Positions 44,616-56,385 of a stretch of 64,000 nucleotides of DNA are shown here, in pieces (the stretch's first letter is position 1; every line of letters starts with the position of its first letter). The notes under the pieces were generated by a model, which did no database searches, was not told where the DNA came from, and worked only from the letters and a program-made list of their open reading frames with translations. Origin of the DNA: Vombatus ursinus (taxonomy: Eukaryota; Chordata; Mammalia; Diprotodontia; Vombatidae). The stretch spans positions 20,901,873 through 20,965,872 of the forward strand of contig NW_020954610.1 in the NCBI RefSeq assembly GCF_900497805.2, given 5' to 3'. A program made the position numbers and the translations under genes.

Positions 44616-45547
44616 GTTTTAATGATCTTGCAACACCAATTGTTTAGAATGTCTCTATAGAGCGTACATTTGGCCTTTTGATACTGTGGATGGGGGGGGA
44701 CAGAGTCAAAATGGCAGAGTAAAAGCAGTGACTTGATTGAGCTCTCCTCCAAACTCCTCCTGTAAAAATGGTTCTAAACAAATTCTAGAGCAGTAGAACC
44801 CACAAAAAGACAGAGTGAAACAAATTTCCAATCCAAGACAACATGGATAGTTCATGGGAAAGGTCTGTTGCCCTGGGCTGGGAGAGGAGCACAGTTCAGC
44901 TTGGGCCACATAGGCAAAGACCTGGCCTCAGTGAACCTGGAGCAGACCCCAGGGGACTGAATTCCTAACAGTTATACCAGATTCCAGACTTCTCAACCCA
45001 CAAATGCAAAATACAAATTAGAAGGTCAGTCAGACGTTGGTGAGAGAGGAGCCTGGTCTGTCCCCAGTCCTGGCAGAGCCCCAGGAAGGCAGCTGCTTCC
45101 AGAACTCTTGGCCCATAGTAAGTAGGGACATCAAGATGCTAATTAGAGAGGGGGATTGCAGGGATCTCTTTGCAGGTGCTGAAGCAGGATTCTCTTGCTT
45201 TGCCTGTCCTTAGATATGGGTCCCAGTCCTGAGTGGCATTCCTGGGGCAAAGAGGAGCATTGGCATGGTACAGTTTGTGGTAGTGGTAGAGAGGGAATCC
45301 TTTTTACAGTTCCAAGGCAGAAATGAGTGCTTGTGGTCACTCACAGACCAGAACACAAGCCAGGAAAGGAGTAAACACCTCTCCTTTGATCATACCACCT
45401 GAGAAGAGCTGAAATTTACAGGTCCCTAGATGTACCTCTAAACACAGCTGCACAAAACCCCTGAAGCTTGGGACAGTATGTCCTCCACACTGGAAGCACA
45501 TCCCTACAGTAACAAAGAGTTTAGAAGTTAAGTAATTGGTTGGGAAC

Positions 45548-46606
45548 ATGAACAAACAGCACAAAAAAACTTAGACCATAGAATCTTACTTTGGTGGCAA
45601 AGAAGATCAAAACATACAATCAGAAGAAGACAACAAAGTGAAAACTCCTACATCCAAAGTCTCCGAGAAAAATATGAATCAGTCCCAGGCCATGGAAGAG
45701 CTCAAAAAGTAAGAGAATCAGAGGAAAAAACTGGGAAGAGAAATGAGAGTGATGCGGGAAAATCATGAAAAACAAGTCAACAGCTTGCTAAAGGAAATCA
45801 CAAGAAATAATGAAGAAAATAACATCTTAAAAAACAGACTGACCTAAATGGCAAAAGAGGTCCAAAAAGTAAATGAGGAAAAGAATGCCTTAAAAAATAG
45901 AATTGGCCAAATGGAAAAGAAGGTCCAAAAGCACACTGAAGAAAATAATTCCTTAAAAATTAGAATGGAGCAAATGGAAGCTAATGACTCCATAAGAAAT
46001 CAAGAAACAATAAAAACAAAAGAATGAATAAACAGAAGACAATGTGAAATATCTCATTATAAAACCAACTGACATGGAAAACAGATCCAGGAGAGATAAT
46101 TAAAAATTATTGGACCATCTGAAAGCCATGATCAAAAAAAGATCCCTGACATCATCTTTCAAGAGATTATCAAGGAAAACTGCCCTGATATTCTAGAACC
46201 AGAGGGTAAAATAGAAATGGAAAGAATCCACCAATCACCTCCTGAAAGAGATCCCCAAAGGAAAACTCCTAGGAATATTATAGCCAAATTCCAGAGTTCC
46301 CAGGTCAAGGTGAAAATATTTCAAGCAGCCAGAAAGAAACAATTCAAATATTGTGGAAACACAATCAGGATAACAAAAGATTTAGCAGCTTCTACATTAA
46401 GGGATCAGAGGGCTAGGAACATGATATTCTGGAGGTCAAAGGAGCTAGAATTAAAACCAAGAACACCTACCCAGCAAAACTGAGTATAAGCCTTCAGGGA
46501 AAAATGAACATTCAGTGAAATAGAGGATTTTCAAGCGTTCTTGATGAAAAGACTAGAGCTGAATAGAAAATTTGACTTTCAAATATAAGACTCAAGAGAA
46601 GCATGA
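45548..46606 (+). pseudogene. HAL1-B ORF1, several breaks
   Basis: ATG at 45548 with TAG after a few codons. The coiled-coil region (45700-46080) is shorter and interrupted. The C-terminal part 46196-46483 is open: IHQSPPERDPQRKTPRN, VKIFQAARKKQFKYCGNTIR, ITKDLAASTLRDQRARNMIF. Ends at TGA 46604-46606, as in copy A. Confidence 0.8.
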
Positions 46607-46737
46607 AGAAGTAAATAGGAAAGAGAAGTCATAAAGGGCTTATTAAACTTGAACTGTTTACATTCCTACATGAAAAAATGATATTTGTAACTCATGAGAT
46701 TTTTCTCAGTACTCAGTATTAGGGTAATTGGAGGGAA

Positions 46738-46799
46738 ACTATATGTATGTATGTATGCATATGTATGCACATGTATAAGTGTGTGTGTGTGTGTGTGTC

Positions 46800-46838
<39 letters not shown>
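46738..46838. repeat. (TATG)n/(GT)n/(GA)n microsatellite in HAL1-B
   Basis: About 132 bp past the ORF1 stop, same offset as in HAL1-A. Confidence 0.9.
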
Positions 46839-47690
46839 ACAGGGTGAGTTGAAGATGAAGGGATATATCTAAAAAATAAAAATAAGGTGAGAGAGGATTA
46901 TACTGAGAGAAGGAGAAAGGGAGAGGTAGAATGGGGTAAATTATTTCACACTAAACAGACAAGAAAAGGCTTTTATAGAGGAGGGGAAGAGGGGGGAGGT
47001 GAGAGGGAATGAGTCAATCTTATTCCCATCAGATTTGGTTTAAAGAGGGAATAACATAAACACTCAATTGGGTATGGAAATCCATCTTACCCTACAGGAA
47101 AATAGGGGGGAAGGAGATAAAGGGGGATGATATAAGGGAAGGCAGATTGGGGGAAGGGGGAATCAGAAGCAAACACTTTTGAAGAGGGATAGGGTCAAAG
47201 GAGAGAATAGAATAAAATGGAACAGGACAGGATGGACGGAAACATAGTTAGTCTTTCACAACATGACTTTTACAGAAGTGTTTTTCATGACTACACATGT
47301 ATAACCTACACATGTATAATTGAATTGCTTGCCTTCTCAATGATGGTGGGTGGAAAGGGAGGAAGGGAGAGAATTTGGAATTCAAAGTTTTAAAATGTTA
47401 AAAATTGTTTTCACATGCAACTGGGAAATAAGATATACAGGCAATTGGGGATGGAAATCTATCCTGCCCTACAGGAAAATAGAAGGGAAAGGGATAAAAG
47501 ACAGGGGGGTGAGAGAAGGGAGGGCAGATTGGGGGATGGCATATTCAGAATGCAAGCTATCTTGTGGTGGGGGGAGAAGAGAGATGGGGAGAAATTTTGG
47601 AACTCAAAATCTTGTGGAAGTGAATATTGAAAACTAAACCTAAAACTAACTAACTAAGTAAATAAATTTAATGAAAACATGCCTTGAAAA

Positions 47691-47775
47691 AAATGAATGC
47701 TAAAATTTTTTTCTTGATATGTAATGGGGGAAAAGTACTATTTAAATAAAAATATTAAAATAAAAAGAAAACCAG
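47691..47775 (+). mobile_element. L1 3' tail scrap
   Basis: AATGAATGCTAAAATTTTTT and GATATGTAATGGGGGAAAAG plus an A-rich end: another L1 3' terminus abutting the HAL1. Confidence 0.5.
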
Positions 47776-47864
47776 ACAATCTCTGCTTCAGGTACAGCTA
47801 GTTTCTGGTGAGGCCACTCTAAATGACCAATGGTGGTAGCAGTTGGCAGTCTGTCAGTTCCTTC

Positions 47865-49855
47865 CTTTTTATTTTATTTTGTTTTAATGTATGAAAAAAA
47901 CAATCTTTCCCATAACATAATATAATAAAAAAGATGATGGCACATGAAACTGCAAATGTACAGCTTGTTATTCTTTTTAAATATACAATTATCATATAAA
48001 TTTCTTTTTTTCCCCTTTTTTTCTTCCCTCCCCACCACCTCAGAGATGGCCACCATTAGACACAAATAGGTATAAGTACATACATGCATACATATGTATG
48101 TGTATACATACATACACTTATATGTATATATGTATATTTACATATATATGTAAATTATTCTATAAATAATTGTATTCATCAATTCTTTCTCTGGATTCAA
48201 ATAGTATCTTTCCTCATATGTTCTTTATAGTTAATTTGGGTATTTATAATAGTCAAAATGACTTATTTGCTCAAAGTCATTCTTAAAACAATATTGCTGT
48301 TACTATACACAATGTTCTCTTAGTTCTCAATTCACTATTCATTATTTCATGCAAGTCTTTCTATGTTTTCCTAAGATCATTTAGCTCATCATTTCTTATA
48401 GCACAGTAGTAATCCATGAAAATCATATACCACAACTTTTTCAGCTATTCCTCAATCGATGGGCATCTCTGCAATTTCCAGTTCTTTGCCATAACAGAGA
48501 GCTGCTAGAAACATTTTAGGAAATATAGGATCTTTTCCTTTTTCCCTAATCATGTTAGGAAATGGACCTAGTAGTGGTAATGCTGGGTCAAATGGAAGTT
48601 TAATAATTCTTAGGGCATAATTCCAGATTGCTCTCCAAAATGGTTGGATCAGCTTACAACTCCATCAACAATGAATTAGTGTCCCAATTTTTCTACATCT
48701 CTTCCAACATTTGTTGCTTCCCTCTTCAATCATTTTAACTAATCTGGTAGGTGTAAAATCACATCTCAAGGTTGTTTTAATTTGTATTTCTTTAATCAAT
48801 AATGATTTAAAGCATTTTTTCATATAAATTTTTCATATAAATTGTTTTGAATTCTTCATTGGAAAAAATGCCTGTTCATATCCTTTGATCAATTGGGGAA
48901 AGATTTCATTTTCTTATAGATGAGACAAAGTTCTTTATATATTTGAGATATGAGATATTCATCTGAGAAACTATCTTAAAGTTTTTCTCCAATTTTCTCC
49001 TTTCCTTCTGATCTTGGTTACATTTGTTTTATTTGTACAAACACTTTTTTTATTTAATTTAATCAAAATTATCCATTTTACATCTAACTTTGCTCTCTAC
49101 TTCTTATTTATTCATAAATTGTTCACCTATCCATTAAGTCTGATAGTAATATGTTCCAGGTTCTTCTCATTTTCTTGCAGTGTCTCTCTTTATCTTTAGG
49201 TCATGTATCCATTTTAACCTTATGTTGGTAAATGGTGTAAGATCTGGTCTATGCCCACTTTCTGGCATACTACTTTCTAGTTTTCCCAACAATTTTTTTT
49301 TTACCAAATAATGAATTCTTATTTCAAAATGTTAAGTCTCTATACTTATCAAATATAAACAAATATTATATTTATTTGCTGCTATAAATTGTATGTCTAT
49401 TCTATTCCATTGATCTACCTTTCTACTTCTTAGAAAGTACCAGGTAGTTTTGGTAATAACTGCCATATAATATAGTTTAAGATCTGGTAGTGCTAAACTT
49501 CCTCCCTTAACATTTTTTTTATTAATTCCATTGATATTTTTGACTTTTTATTCTTCCAGATGAATTTTTTATTATCTTTTCTAATTCATTAAAATAATTT
49601 TTCAGTAATTTAATTGAGATGGAATTGACTATATAAGTTAGAGTAAAATTATAATTTTTATTATATTGGCCATACCTACCCATGAACAATGAATATTTCT
49701 TCAATTATTTAAATCTGATATTATTTGAATAAAAAGTTTTTTATAATTTTGTTTATATACTTTTGGGATTTGTTTTGGCAGGTTTACTCCTAGGTATTTT
49801 ATAGTGTGTAGAGTAATTTTAAATAGGATATCTTTTACTATCTCATTTTGCAGAG
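47865..49855 (-). mobile_element. L1 LINE 3' half (ORF2 C-terminus and 3'UTR), antisense
   Basis: From the reversed 3'UTR (CCACCACCTCAGAGATGGCC) through a microsatellite near 48060-48150 and the ORF2 C-terminal series (AATGCTGGGTCAAATGGAAG, GGTTGGATCAGCTTACAACT, CTCAATCGATGGGCATCTC) to TTTTGGCAGGTTTACTCCTA. 5' truncated at about 49855. Many stops. Different subfamily from the 18.4-kb L1. Confidence 0.8.
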
Positions 49856-50184
49856 TTCCCTTTTCCACTATCCCCCTCCAAGAACTGAGTGGCAACAACA
49901 TTGCTTGGGATGGCCAAAACAGATGAGTTCTGAATCAGAACCCCTTGAACAGGTGTCTGCAGTATCCTGACTAGACTGGATAGCCAGGAAGGGCCAGGAC
50001 TTTGGCCAGGGGTTACTGAGGGGACAGCCACAGTGATCAAGCAGGCTGGGTCTAAATCTGGGTTGGAATGCTACAGGAATGAGGCTCACTGAGGCAATCA
50101 CTAGGAACAGTGTAGTCAGAGCCTTGGGCTCATAATGGTAGAAGGCAACAATGATGCAGAAACCTATGAGGAGAGCTCAAGTGT
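49856..50184. other. Unrecognised GC-richer segment
   Basis: Base composition rises sharply between an L1 and an L2. The minus strand is open in two frames (49868-50101 and 49843-50040), with a hydrophobic stretch ALTTLFLVIASVSLIPVAF upstream of Pro/Ser-rich text. I cannot name it. It could be a processed pseudogene or old retroelement. Confidence 0.3.
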
Positions 50185-50755
50185 CTCCCCATTCTAATCC
50201 ATCCTCCACTCAGCTGTCAAAGGTAGATCTGACTCTGTCACTCCATCTTATTCAAATTCACTAAACAATCAAATATAAATTTGTTTGTCATTTAAAACTC
50301 TTTATAACCCTGTACATTATTACCTTTCCAGTCCTTTTATATTTTACTCTCCTACAGATTGTCTATTTGAAGCCCCAGGAATACAACATTTGGGTCTCCC
50401 ATCTTAGTGCCATTTTATTGACTGGTATGCATTATGTCTCCAATGATTTGACTCCTAAACTTTACCTTTTAGTTTCTCTGCCTTTCTTCAAGACTCAGGT
50501 CAAATCCTATCTTCTGTAAGAGGCCCCTCTGGGTATTGCCAAGTGCTTGAACCTTCTCCTCTCAGATTACCTGCCATCTATACTGCTTATAGCTTATATG
50601 CCCTCAGTTATTTACATGTTTCTATTCCATTATACTGTTCATTTTGGGGGGAGAGGAACTGTTCTTGTTTTCATTTGTATCCCCAGTGCTTAGAGAAGAA
50701 CCTGGAATATAATAGGTACTTCACACTTACTTGTGGCTGGCTGAATGAATGAATG
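50185..50755 (+). repeat. L2 LINE 3' end, sense
   Basis: CATCCTCCACTCAGCTGTCA, CTTCAAGACTCAGGTCAAAT, CTTCTGTAAGAGGCCCCTCT, ATTTGTATCCCCAGTGCTTA and GGCTGAATGAATGAATG. Confidence 0.8.
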
Positions 50756-51304
50756 GGGATATTATCCCAAAAGATATATTGTCTCTTATCTGGGAACAAT
50801 ATCAAGGTATTAAGAAAGAAGAAAGTAAAAACAGAGAATCATAAAGGGTGATATATTTCTTTTTTTTTTTCCTGTAGGTGATTCCTTACTGTTTTATTTT
50901 GGAGAAGAAAAAGAGTAGGGTACTGAAGTTTCATCTATTAAACATATATACCTCAGTCATCTTTGTATACTTTGAGTTCATTGATCAAAAACCATTCATG
51001 ACCTGAGTACATCATATGTCTGTCCAGCTAGCAGTGGCTGCTAAATTAGACCAGGCTACAGTCTCTCTAAAGCTCCATCAGATTAAACTAAAAGGAAAGG
51101 GAGATGGCCTAGGGCTGGGTATGCAGATGAGATATTCCCTAGTGACAATCTCTGATGGCATCATCCCTCCAGGGCCCATAGTTGTAAAGATGAACTCAGG
51201 CCAGGTTCTCGGACTTCTCAGAAAATCACTCCCCTATTAAAGTCAGCTATGGAACACATATGGATGAAAAACTGTATTTGCATAAATAAAACATAAATAC
51301 TCCT
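50756..51304. other. Unassigned DNA
   Basis: No recognised repeat. The + open stretch 51016-51240 has no domain I know. Confidence 0.3.
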
Positions 51305-51860
51305 TTTTTAAAAAAATATTTATTTATTTTTAGTTTTCAACATTCACTTCCATAAGATTTTGAGTTTTAAATTTTCACCTCTACTTCTGCTCTCCCCTCC
51401 CCAAGATGGCACTCAATTTATATAGGCTCTACCTATACATTCATATTAAACATATTTTCACATTAGTCATGTTGTAAAGAAGAATTAGAACCAATGGGAG
51501 GAACCACAAGAAAGAAAAAAAAACAACAACACAACAACAACAACAACAACCACAAAAAGACAGCAAATAGTATGCTTCGATCTGCATTCAGACTCCAAAG
51601 TTCTTTCTCTGGATGTGGATAGCATTTTCCATCATGAATCTTTTGGAGTTGTCTTAGATCCTTGCAGTTCTGAGAAGAGCCAAGTTTATCAAAGTCACAA
51701 GAAAGAAGAAACAAAACAAAACAGAAGATCTTTGATCTGCCTTCAGACTCCATAGTTCTTTCTCCGGATGTGGACAACATTTTCCATCATGAGACTTTTG
51801 AAGATATCTTAGATCCTTGCATTGCTGAGAAGAGCTAGGTTTGTCAAAGTCTGTCATGAC
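51305..51860 (-). mobile_element. L1 3'UTR, antisense, with a tandem duplication
   Basis: TTTATTTTTAGTTTTCAACA, CCCCAAGATGGCACTCAATT, ATTAGTCATGTTGTAAAGAA, then two copies of the terminal ORF2/3'UTR segment: 51573-51685 and 51728-51851 (both GGATGTGGA...ATTTTCCATCATGA...CTTAGATCCTTGCA). An A/C-rich microsatellite lies at 51518-51556. Confidence 0.8.
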
Positions 51861-52257
51861 CCACCATTCTCCAGCAGGGCTGTAGAAGTCAGTCAATACG
51901 TTTGTAAAAGAGCTCAACTCGACCTTCCCCAACACTTCCTTCCAATGCCAAGGAAAACCAAAAAGCAGAAACTTGTTCTGGATGGAACAGTACTTGTAGT
52001 AGCATTCTGTACTGCTACAAAGCTCAGCCAGAAGAATGAGGAATAGAGGCAACTAAGGCACGATACTATTTAGAATAGGAAACACAAAATAGGAACTTTA
52101 GAGTCTTAGAAGTTATGATTCCAAGAGCAATACAGAAACAAAGGAGGCCTTCAAATAAGTATAAGAACCATGATAAAGAATAAAATTCTACAATAGACCA
52201 AAAGGTAGGATAAATAATGAAGACAATGAAGGAAATAATCCTTTTTTTAGAATAAAA
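51861..52257. other. Unassigned DNA
   Basis: No recognised repeat; open stretches here are short and overlap on both strands. Confidence 0.3.
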
Positions 52258-52332
52258 AAGGGCACTGAAATGGAAAGTGCTATCCACATTCAGAGAAAGA
52301 ACTATGGAGTCTGAATGCAGATAGAAGCGTAC

Positions 52333-52335
<3 letters not shown>
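52258..52335 (+). mobile_element. L1 3'UTR scrap, sense
   Basis: GGAAAGTGCTATCCACATTC, AGAGAAAGAACTATGGAGTC and GAATGCAGATAGAAGCGTAC, opposite in orientation to the 51.7-kb copy. Confidence 0.7.
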
Positions 52336-52370
<35 letters not shown>

Positions 52371-52470
52371 NNNNNNNNNNNNNNNNNNNNNNNNNNNNNN
52401 NNNNNNNNNNNNNNNNNNNNNNNNNNNNNNNNNNNNNNNNNNNNNNNNNNNNNNNNNNNNNNNNNNNNNN

Positions 52471-52516
<46 letters not shown>
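52336..52516. repeat. (CT)n microsatellite containing an assembly gap
   Basis: CT repeats at 52336-52370 and 52471-52516 flank exactly 100 N (52371-52470), a conventional placeholder for a gap of unknown size. True repeat length is not known; the open frames drawn across it are artefacts. Confidence 0.95.
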
Positions 52517-52520
<4 letters not shown>

Positions 52521-52859
52521 CATTTCTGGACCTGGTAAACATTTCTGGTCCAAGTCTTTTCACCTGTTGCATACTGGGACATTACCCCAATGCTGCTGTA
52601 GGCAGTTTCTTCTTACCTTTTTCTTAGGCACCTGGTGAGGAGAAGTTCCCAGCTATCATTATACCATCTCTCCGGATCATTCCCAGGCATATTCATTTCA
52701 AAAGCATTGCTTGATCGCCTCCTAACTCCTATTGCTACTGTTACTTGTCCTTGTGGATTCTGCTCCAAAATAGAGTTGGCAATAGGGACTTCTGATAGTA
52801 CCTCTGAAACTCCCAAACTTTAAATATCACTAGGGTATTTTCACATCAGAGTACTCATA
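52517..52859. other. Unassigned DNA
   Basis: Short open stretches on both strands (52613-52816 minus, 52635-52823 plus) without a recognised domain. Confidence 0.3.
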
Positions 52860-53118
52860 GGCAGCAAGGTGCTACAGTAGTTAGTGTACTGGGACTTCGG
52901 TCAGGAAGACCTTAGTTCAAATCCAACTTCAGATAATTACTACCTGTTTAACCCTAAGAAAGTCACTTAACTACTGTCTGCATTATTTTTCTCTAATGTA
53001 AAATAGGAATAATGACAGTACCTACTTTCTGTGGTTGTTGAGAAGATGAAGTGAGATAATATTTGTAAAGTACTTTCTATGGTGCTTGCCACGTCATAGG
53101 TGCTAAATAAATCTCTCC
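52860..53118 (+). repeat. MIR/MON1-type CORE-SINE, sense, full length
   Basis: GGCAGCAAGGTGCTACAGTA, CCTTAGTTCAAATCCAACTT, AAGTCACTTAACTACTGTCT, TTGTTGAGAAGATGAAGTGA and CATAGGTGCTAAATAAAT. Confidence 0.75.
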
Positions 53119-53384
53119 CTTCCCACTCTGTGGATCAGAGAATTTGATCAACCACCAGAAGCTCAAGACAGCCCTCCTCACTCCAAGTCACAGAGAAAAG
53201 ATAGTGAAAGATGGGTGGGTCATCCCTTCTGTATGCACTCTCAGTTCTAGCTCATCATGTCCTCAGTCATCAACTATCCTATTTCTATAGCCAGTTAGAA
53301 GGCTTCATCATCACACAGTACCAGCTTCTCAGTCACATACTTGAAAATAGTCTCACAAAAGTTTGCATGCTGTTGGATTGAAAC

Positions 53385-54512
53385 AAAATATAGGAAGCAG
53401 AAAACTGGGGAGGAATTTTTACAACTAGTGTCTCTGATAAGGGCCTCATTACTAAAATAGATAGAGAACTAAGTAAAATTTATAAGAATACAAGTCAATC
53501 CCCAACTGATAAATGGTCAAAGGATATGAACAGGCAGTTTTCAGATGAAGAAATTAAAGCTATCTATAGCAGTGTGAAAAAAATCCTCTAAATTACTATT
53601 GATTAGACAAATGCAAAGCAAAACTACTCTGAGGCACTATATCACACCTATCAGGTTGGCTAACATGACAAAACAGGAAAATGAGAAATGTTGAAGATGT
53701 GGAAAAATTGAAACACTAATGCATTTTTGGTGGATTTGTGAATTGATCCAACCATTTTGAAGAGCAATTTGGAACTAGGACCAAAGGACTATAAAAATGT
53801 GCATAGCCTTTGACCCAGCAATAGCACTTTGAGGGCTACATCCCAAAGAGATCACAAAAATGGGGAAAAGGACCCACATGCACAAAACTATTTATAGCAG
53901 CTGTTTCTGTGGTGGCAAAGAATTGGAAATTGAGGTGATGCCCATCAATTGGGGAATGGCTGAACAAGCTGTGGTATATTAATATAATAGAATGCTATTG
54001 TGCTATAAGAAATGATGAGCTAGTGGACTTCAGAAAAACTTGGAAAGACTTGTATGGACTGATGCTGACTGAAGTGAGCAGAACCAGGAAAATGTTGTAC
54101 GCAGTAACAGCCACATTGTGTGATGACTAACTTTGATAGACTTAGCTCTTCTCAACAATGCAAGGATCTAAAACAACTCCAAAAGTCTCATGATGGAAAA
54201 TGCTATCCACATCCAGAGAAAGAACTATGGACTTGGAATGAAGATCGAAGCATACTACTTGCTCTTTTTTTTTTCTTTTGTTTTGTTTTGTTTCTTCTTT
54301 CTTGTGGTTCCTTCTATTGGTTTTAATTCTTCTTTACAACATGACTAATGTGAAAATATGTTTAATAGGAATGTATATGTAGAGCCTATATCAGACTGAA
54401 TACCATCTTGGGAAGAAGGCGGGGGGAAGGGAGAGAAATTTTACAACTCAAAAGCTCATGGAAGTGATTGTTGAAAACTAAAAATCAATTAATTAATTTA
54501 AAAAAACAAAGC
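53385..54512 (+). mobile_element. L1 LINE 3' end (ORF2 C-terminus and 3'UTR), 5' truncated
   Basis: GGAAGCAGAAAACTGGGGAG, TCTGATAAGGGCCTCATTAC, GGTCAAAGGATATGAACAGG, CTTTGACCCAGCAATAGCAC, CCCATCAATTGGGGAATGGC, GAGCAGAACCAGGAAAATG and a final TTGAAAACTAAAAATC with A-rich tail. The most complete L1 3' end in the window after the 18.4-kb element. Confidence 0.85.
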
Positions 54513-54537
54513 ATAGAATATTTGGGAATGGTCTAAA

Positions 54538-54763
54538 TCAGTGGTATCAAACTTGTTGCTCTGTCCTAATTCATCCCACAACACTCCTGAGTGGCAGAGG
54601 AATCAGATTCAAATGTAACTGGGAAATGTTTAACAAAATAAATAAAATATAATAAACAAATAATATTACATTTTAAAACTCAGTCGGCAGCCTGTTAGGA
54701 TCTTTATACAAAGATTAGTGGCCCTCTTTACTATTTGAGTTTGACACCACTCCCCTAGAATTT
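54538..54763. mobile_element. hAT-type non-autonomous DNA transposon
   Basis: Ends CAGTGGTATCAAACTTG and (reversed) GAGTGGTGTCAAACTCAAA form terminal inverted repeats of about 15 bp over 226 bp, with no coding capacity. Left flank GTCTAAAT, right flank CCCTAGAA; a target duplication is not clear, perhaps drifted. Confidence 0.6.
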
Positions 54764-54844
54764 ATTTAGGCTTTTGGAAAATACGGATGCTTCTAAATAA
54801 ATAAATCTGTTTGACTAGACAAATAGGCTTCTGTTTAGTCTCCT

Positions 54845-55475
54845 TCCTTCATGTCTCTCCCCCACTCTAGCCTATCCTCCACTCAGCAGTCAAATTGCTC
54901 TTCTGAAGGTACAGGGATGACCCTGTCACTCTTTCCTCCAATCAATAAACTCAGGCGGTTCCCTATTACCTCCAGGATCAAATATAAAATCCTCGTTGAG
55001 TTTTTAAAGCCTTTCATAAGCTTGCTTCCTCCTTCCTTTCCAGCCATCTTACAATTCACTCCCCTGTATGTACTTCATCAATCTAGTGACACTGACCTTC
55101 TTGCTGCTTCAAAAAGATGATACTCTATCTCTGTATCCTGGGTATTTTCACTGGTTTCCCCCCATGCTTGGAATCCTCTCCCTCCTCATCACCAGCTCCT
55201 GTCATCTTTAGTTTCTCTCAAATCTCAGCTAAAATATTACCATCTGTAAGAATTCTTCCCTGTCCTCCTTAAAGTGAATGCCTTCCCTCCATGATTATCT
55301 CTCATCTGTTCTGTATGCATTTTGTTTGTATATAGTTATTTGCATGTTCCAACCCCCCTCCCCCATTAGAGTATGAGCTTTAGGGCAGGGATTATGTCTT
55401 TCTTAGTATCCTCAGCCCTTAGCCTGGCATGTCCTAGACATTTAATAAATACTTGTTTGACCATTGAATGAATCT
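54845..55475 (+). repeat. L2 LINE 3' end, sense
   Basis: CTATCCTCCACTCAGCAGTC, TCCCTATTACCTCCAGGATC, TGCTTGGAATCCTCTCCCTC, GAGCTTTAGGGCAGGGATTA, CATTTAATAAATACTTG. About 630 bp, the longest L2 here. Confidence 0.85.
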
Positions 55476-55954
55476 GGGTCACCTAAACAATTACATTATT
55501 TTTTTTTAAATCATGCACAAATCAAGGGAGAACTCTATGGTTTTCTAAGTCATCTATGTCTGAAATATATGGAAATACTGCACCTGTGTTACACTAAATA
55601 ATGCAACACCAATCATCTGGTAGAAGTTAATTGAGATGAATCTCATTCCCTGGATGAAATGAGTCTTAAAATCTAAATGCACTTTTAACTGATGAAAATG
55701 AAAACATTACATATAATAACTTCATTTATTCCCATCATTTTGTCACAATTGTGCAATTCTTTAAACTATCAGAGTGTGTTTTTGTAATTGTGTACCATTT
55801 TGCTAGTTATTAGAAGTCTCTCCCTCTGAAATTACTCTGCATTACATACTTGGGGACTTGTATTAACACCCCTCCCCCCCACAAAAAAAGAAAAAAAAAC
55901 AAGCTTAAGGGCAGGGACTGTACCTATATCTAGTGTACATGTTGGTGTATATAT
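55476..55954. other. Unassigned AT-rich DNA
   Basis: An AAGGGCAGGGACTGTACC word at 55908 may be an L2 scrap; nothing else recognised. Confidence 0.3.
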
Positions 55955-56041
55955 ACATATGTGTGTGTGTGTGTGTATATGTTTGTATGTATATATGTGT
56001 GTATACACAGAGAGAGAGGGGGAGAGAGAGAGGGGGGGAGG

Positions 56042-56084
<43 letters not shown>

Positions 56085-56140
56085 GTTTCAGGTATCCAAA
56101 GACTAATTTATACATACGTATATATGTATATATACGTATG

Positions 56141-56174
<34 letters not shown>

Positions 56175-56215
56175 CATACATGTATATATACATATACATG
56201 TATATGTATGTGTCG
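55955..56215. repeat. Compound microsatellite: (GT)n, (GA)n, (TATACA)n
   Basis: Three blocks in succession. All the open frames of 87-129 codons over it are repeat artefacts. Confidence 0.9.
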
Positions 56216-56345
56216 GTGCTAGAACTGGAGTCAGAAAGGCATAAATTCAAATCCAGCTACATTCAAATTCAGACACTTCCTAGCTCTATGACCCTGAGCA
56301 CATCACATAAACTTTGTCTCAGTTGCCTCATCCATAAAATGGGGA
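56216..56345 (+). repeat. CORE-SINE (MIR/MAR1 type), sense
   Basis: GGTGCTAGAACTGGAGTCAG, ATTCAGACACTTCCTAGC, TATGACCCTGAGCACATC and TTGCCTCATCCATAAAATGG. Confidence 0.65.
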
Positions 56346-56385
56346 AATAGAATGAGGAGAGATAATTTAATAACTATTGCCTGCC

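Larger units (their letters stand above)
44699..47690 (+). mobile_element. HAL1 (half-L1) retroelement, copy B
   Basis: Same plan as copy A: head AGAGTCAAAATGGCAGAG, 5'UTR, ORF1 (45548-46606), spacer, junction to 3'UTR near 47251 (AGTTAGTCTTTCACAACATG) with no ORF2, then a second spacer piece from about 47440 and a second 3' end (GGAACTCAAAATCTTGTGG at about 47600). It ends in an A-rich tail near 47690. About 3 kb. More decayed ORF1 than copy A. Confidence 0.8.

Noticed and set aside
47350-47637. 95- and 71-codon frames in HAL1-B
   Set aside because: They lie in the duplicated 3' spacer/3'UTR of the HAL1 and have no counterpart open in HAL1-A.
52066-52638. 168- and 107-codon frames across the gap
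   Set aside because: They read through 100 N and CT repeats; not real.
55930-56350. Frames of 87-129 codons on both strands
   Set aside because: Translation of GT, GA and TATACA repeats only.
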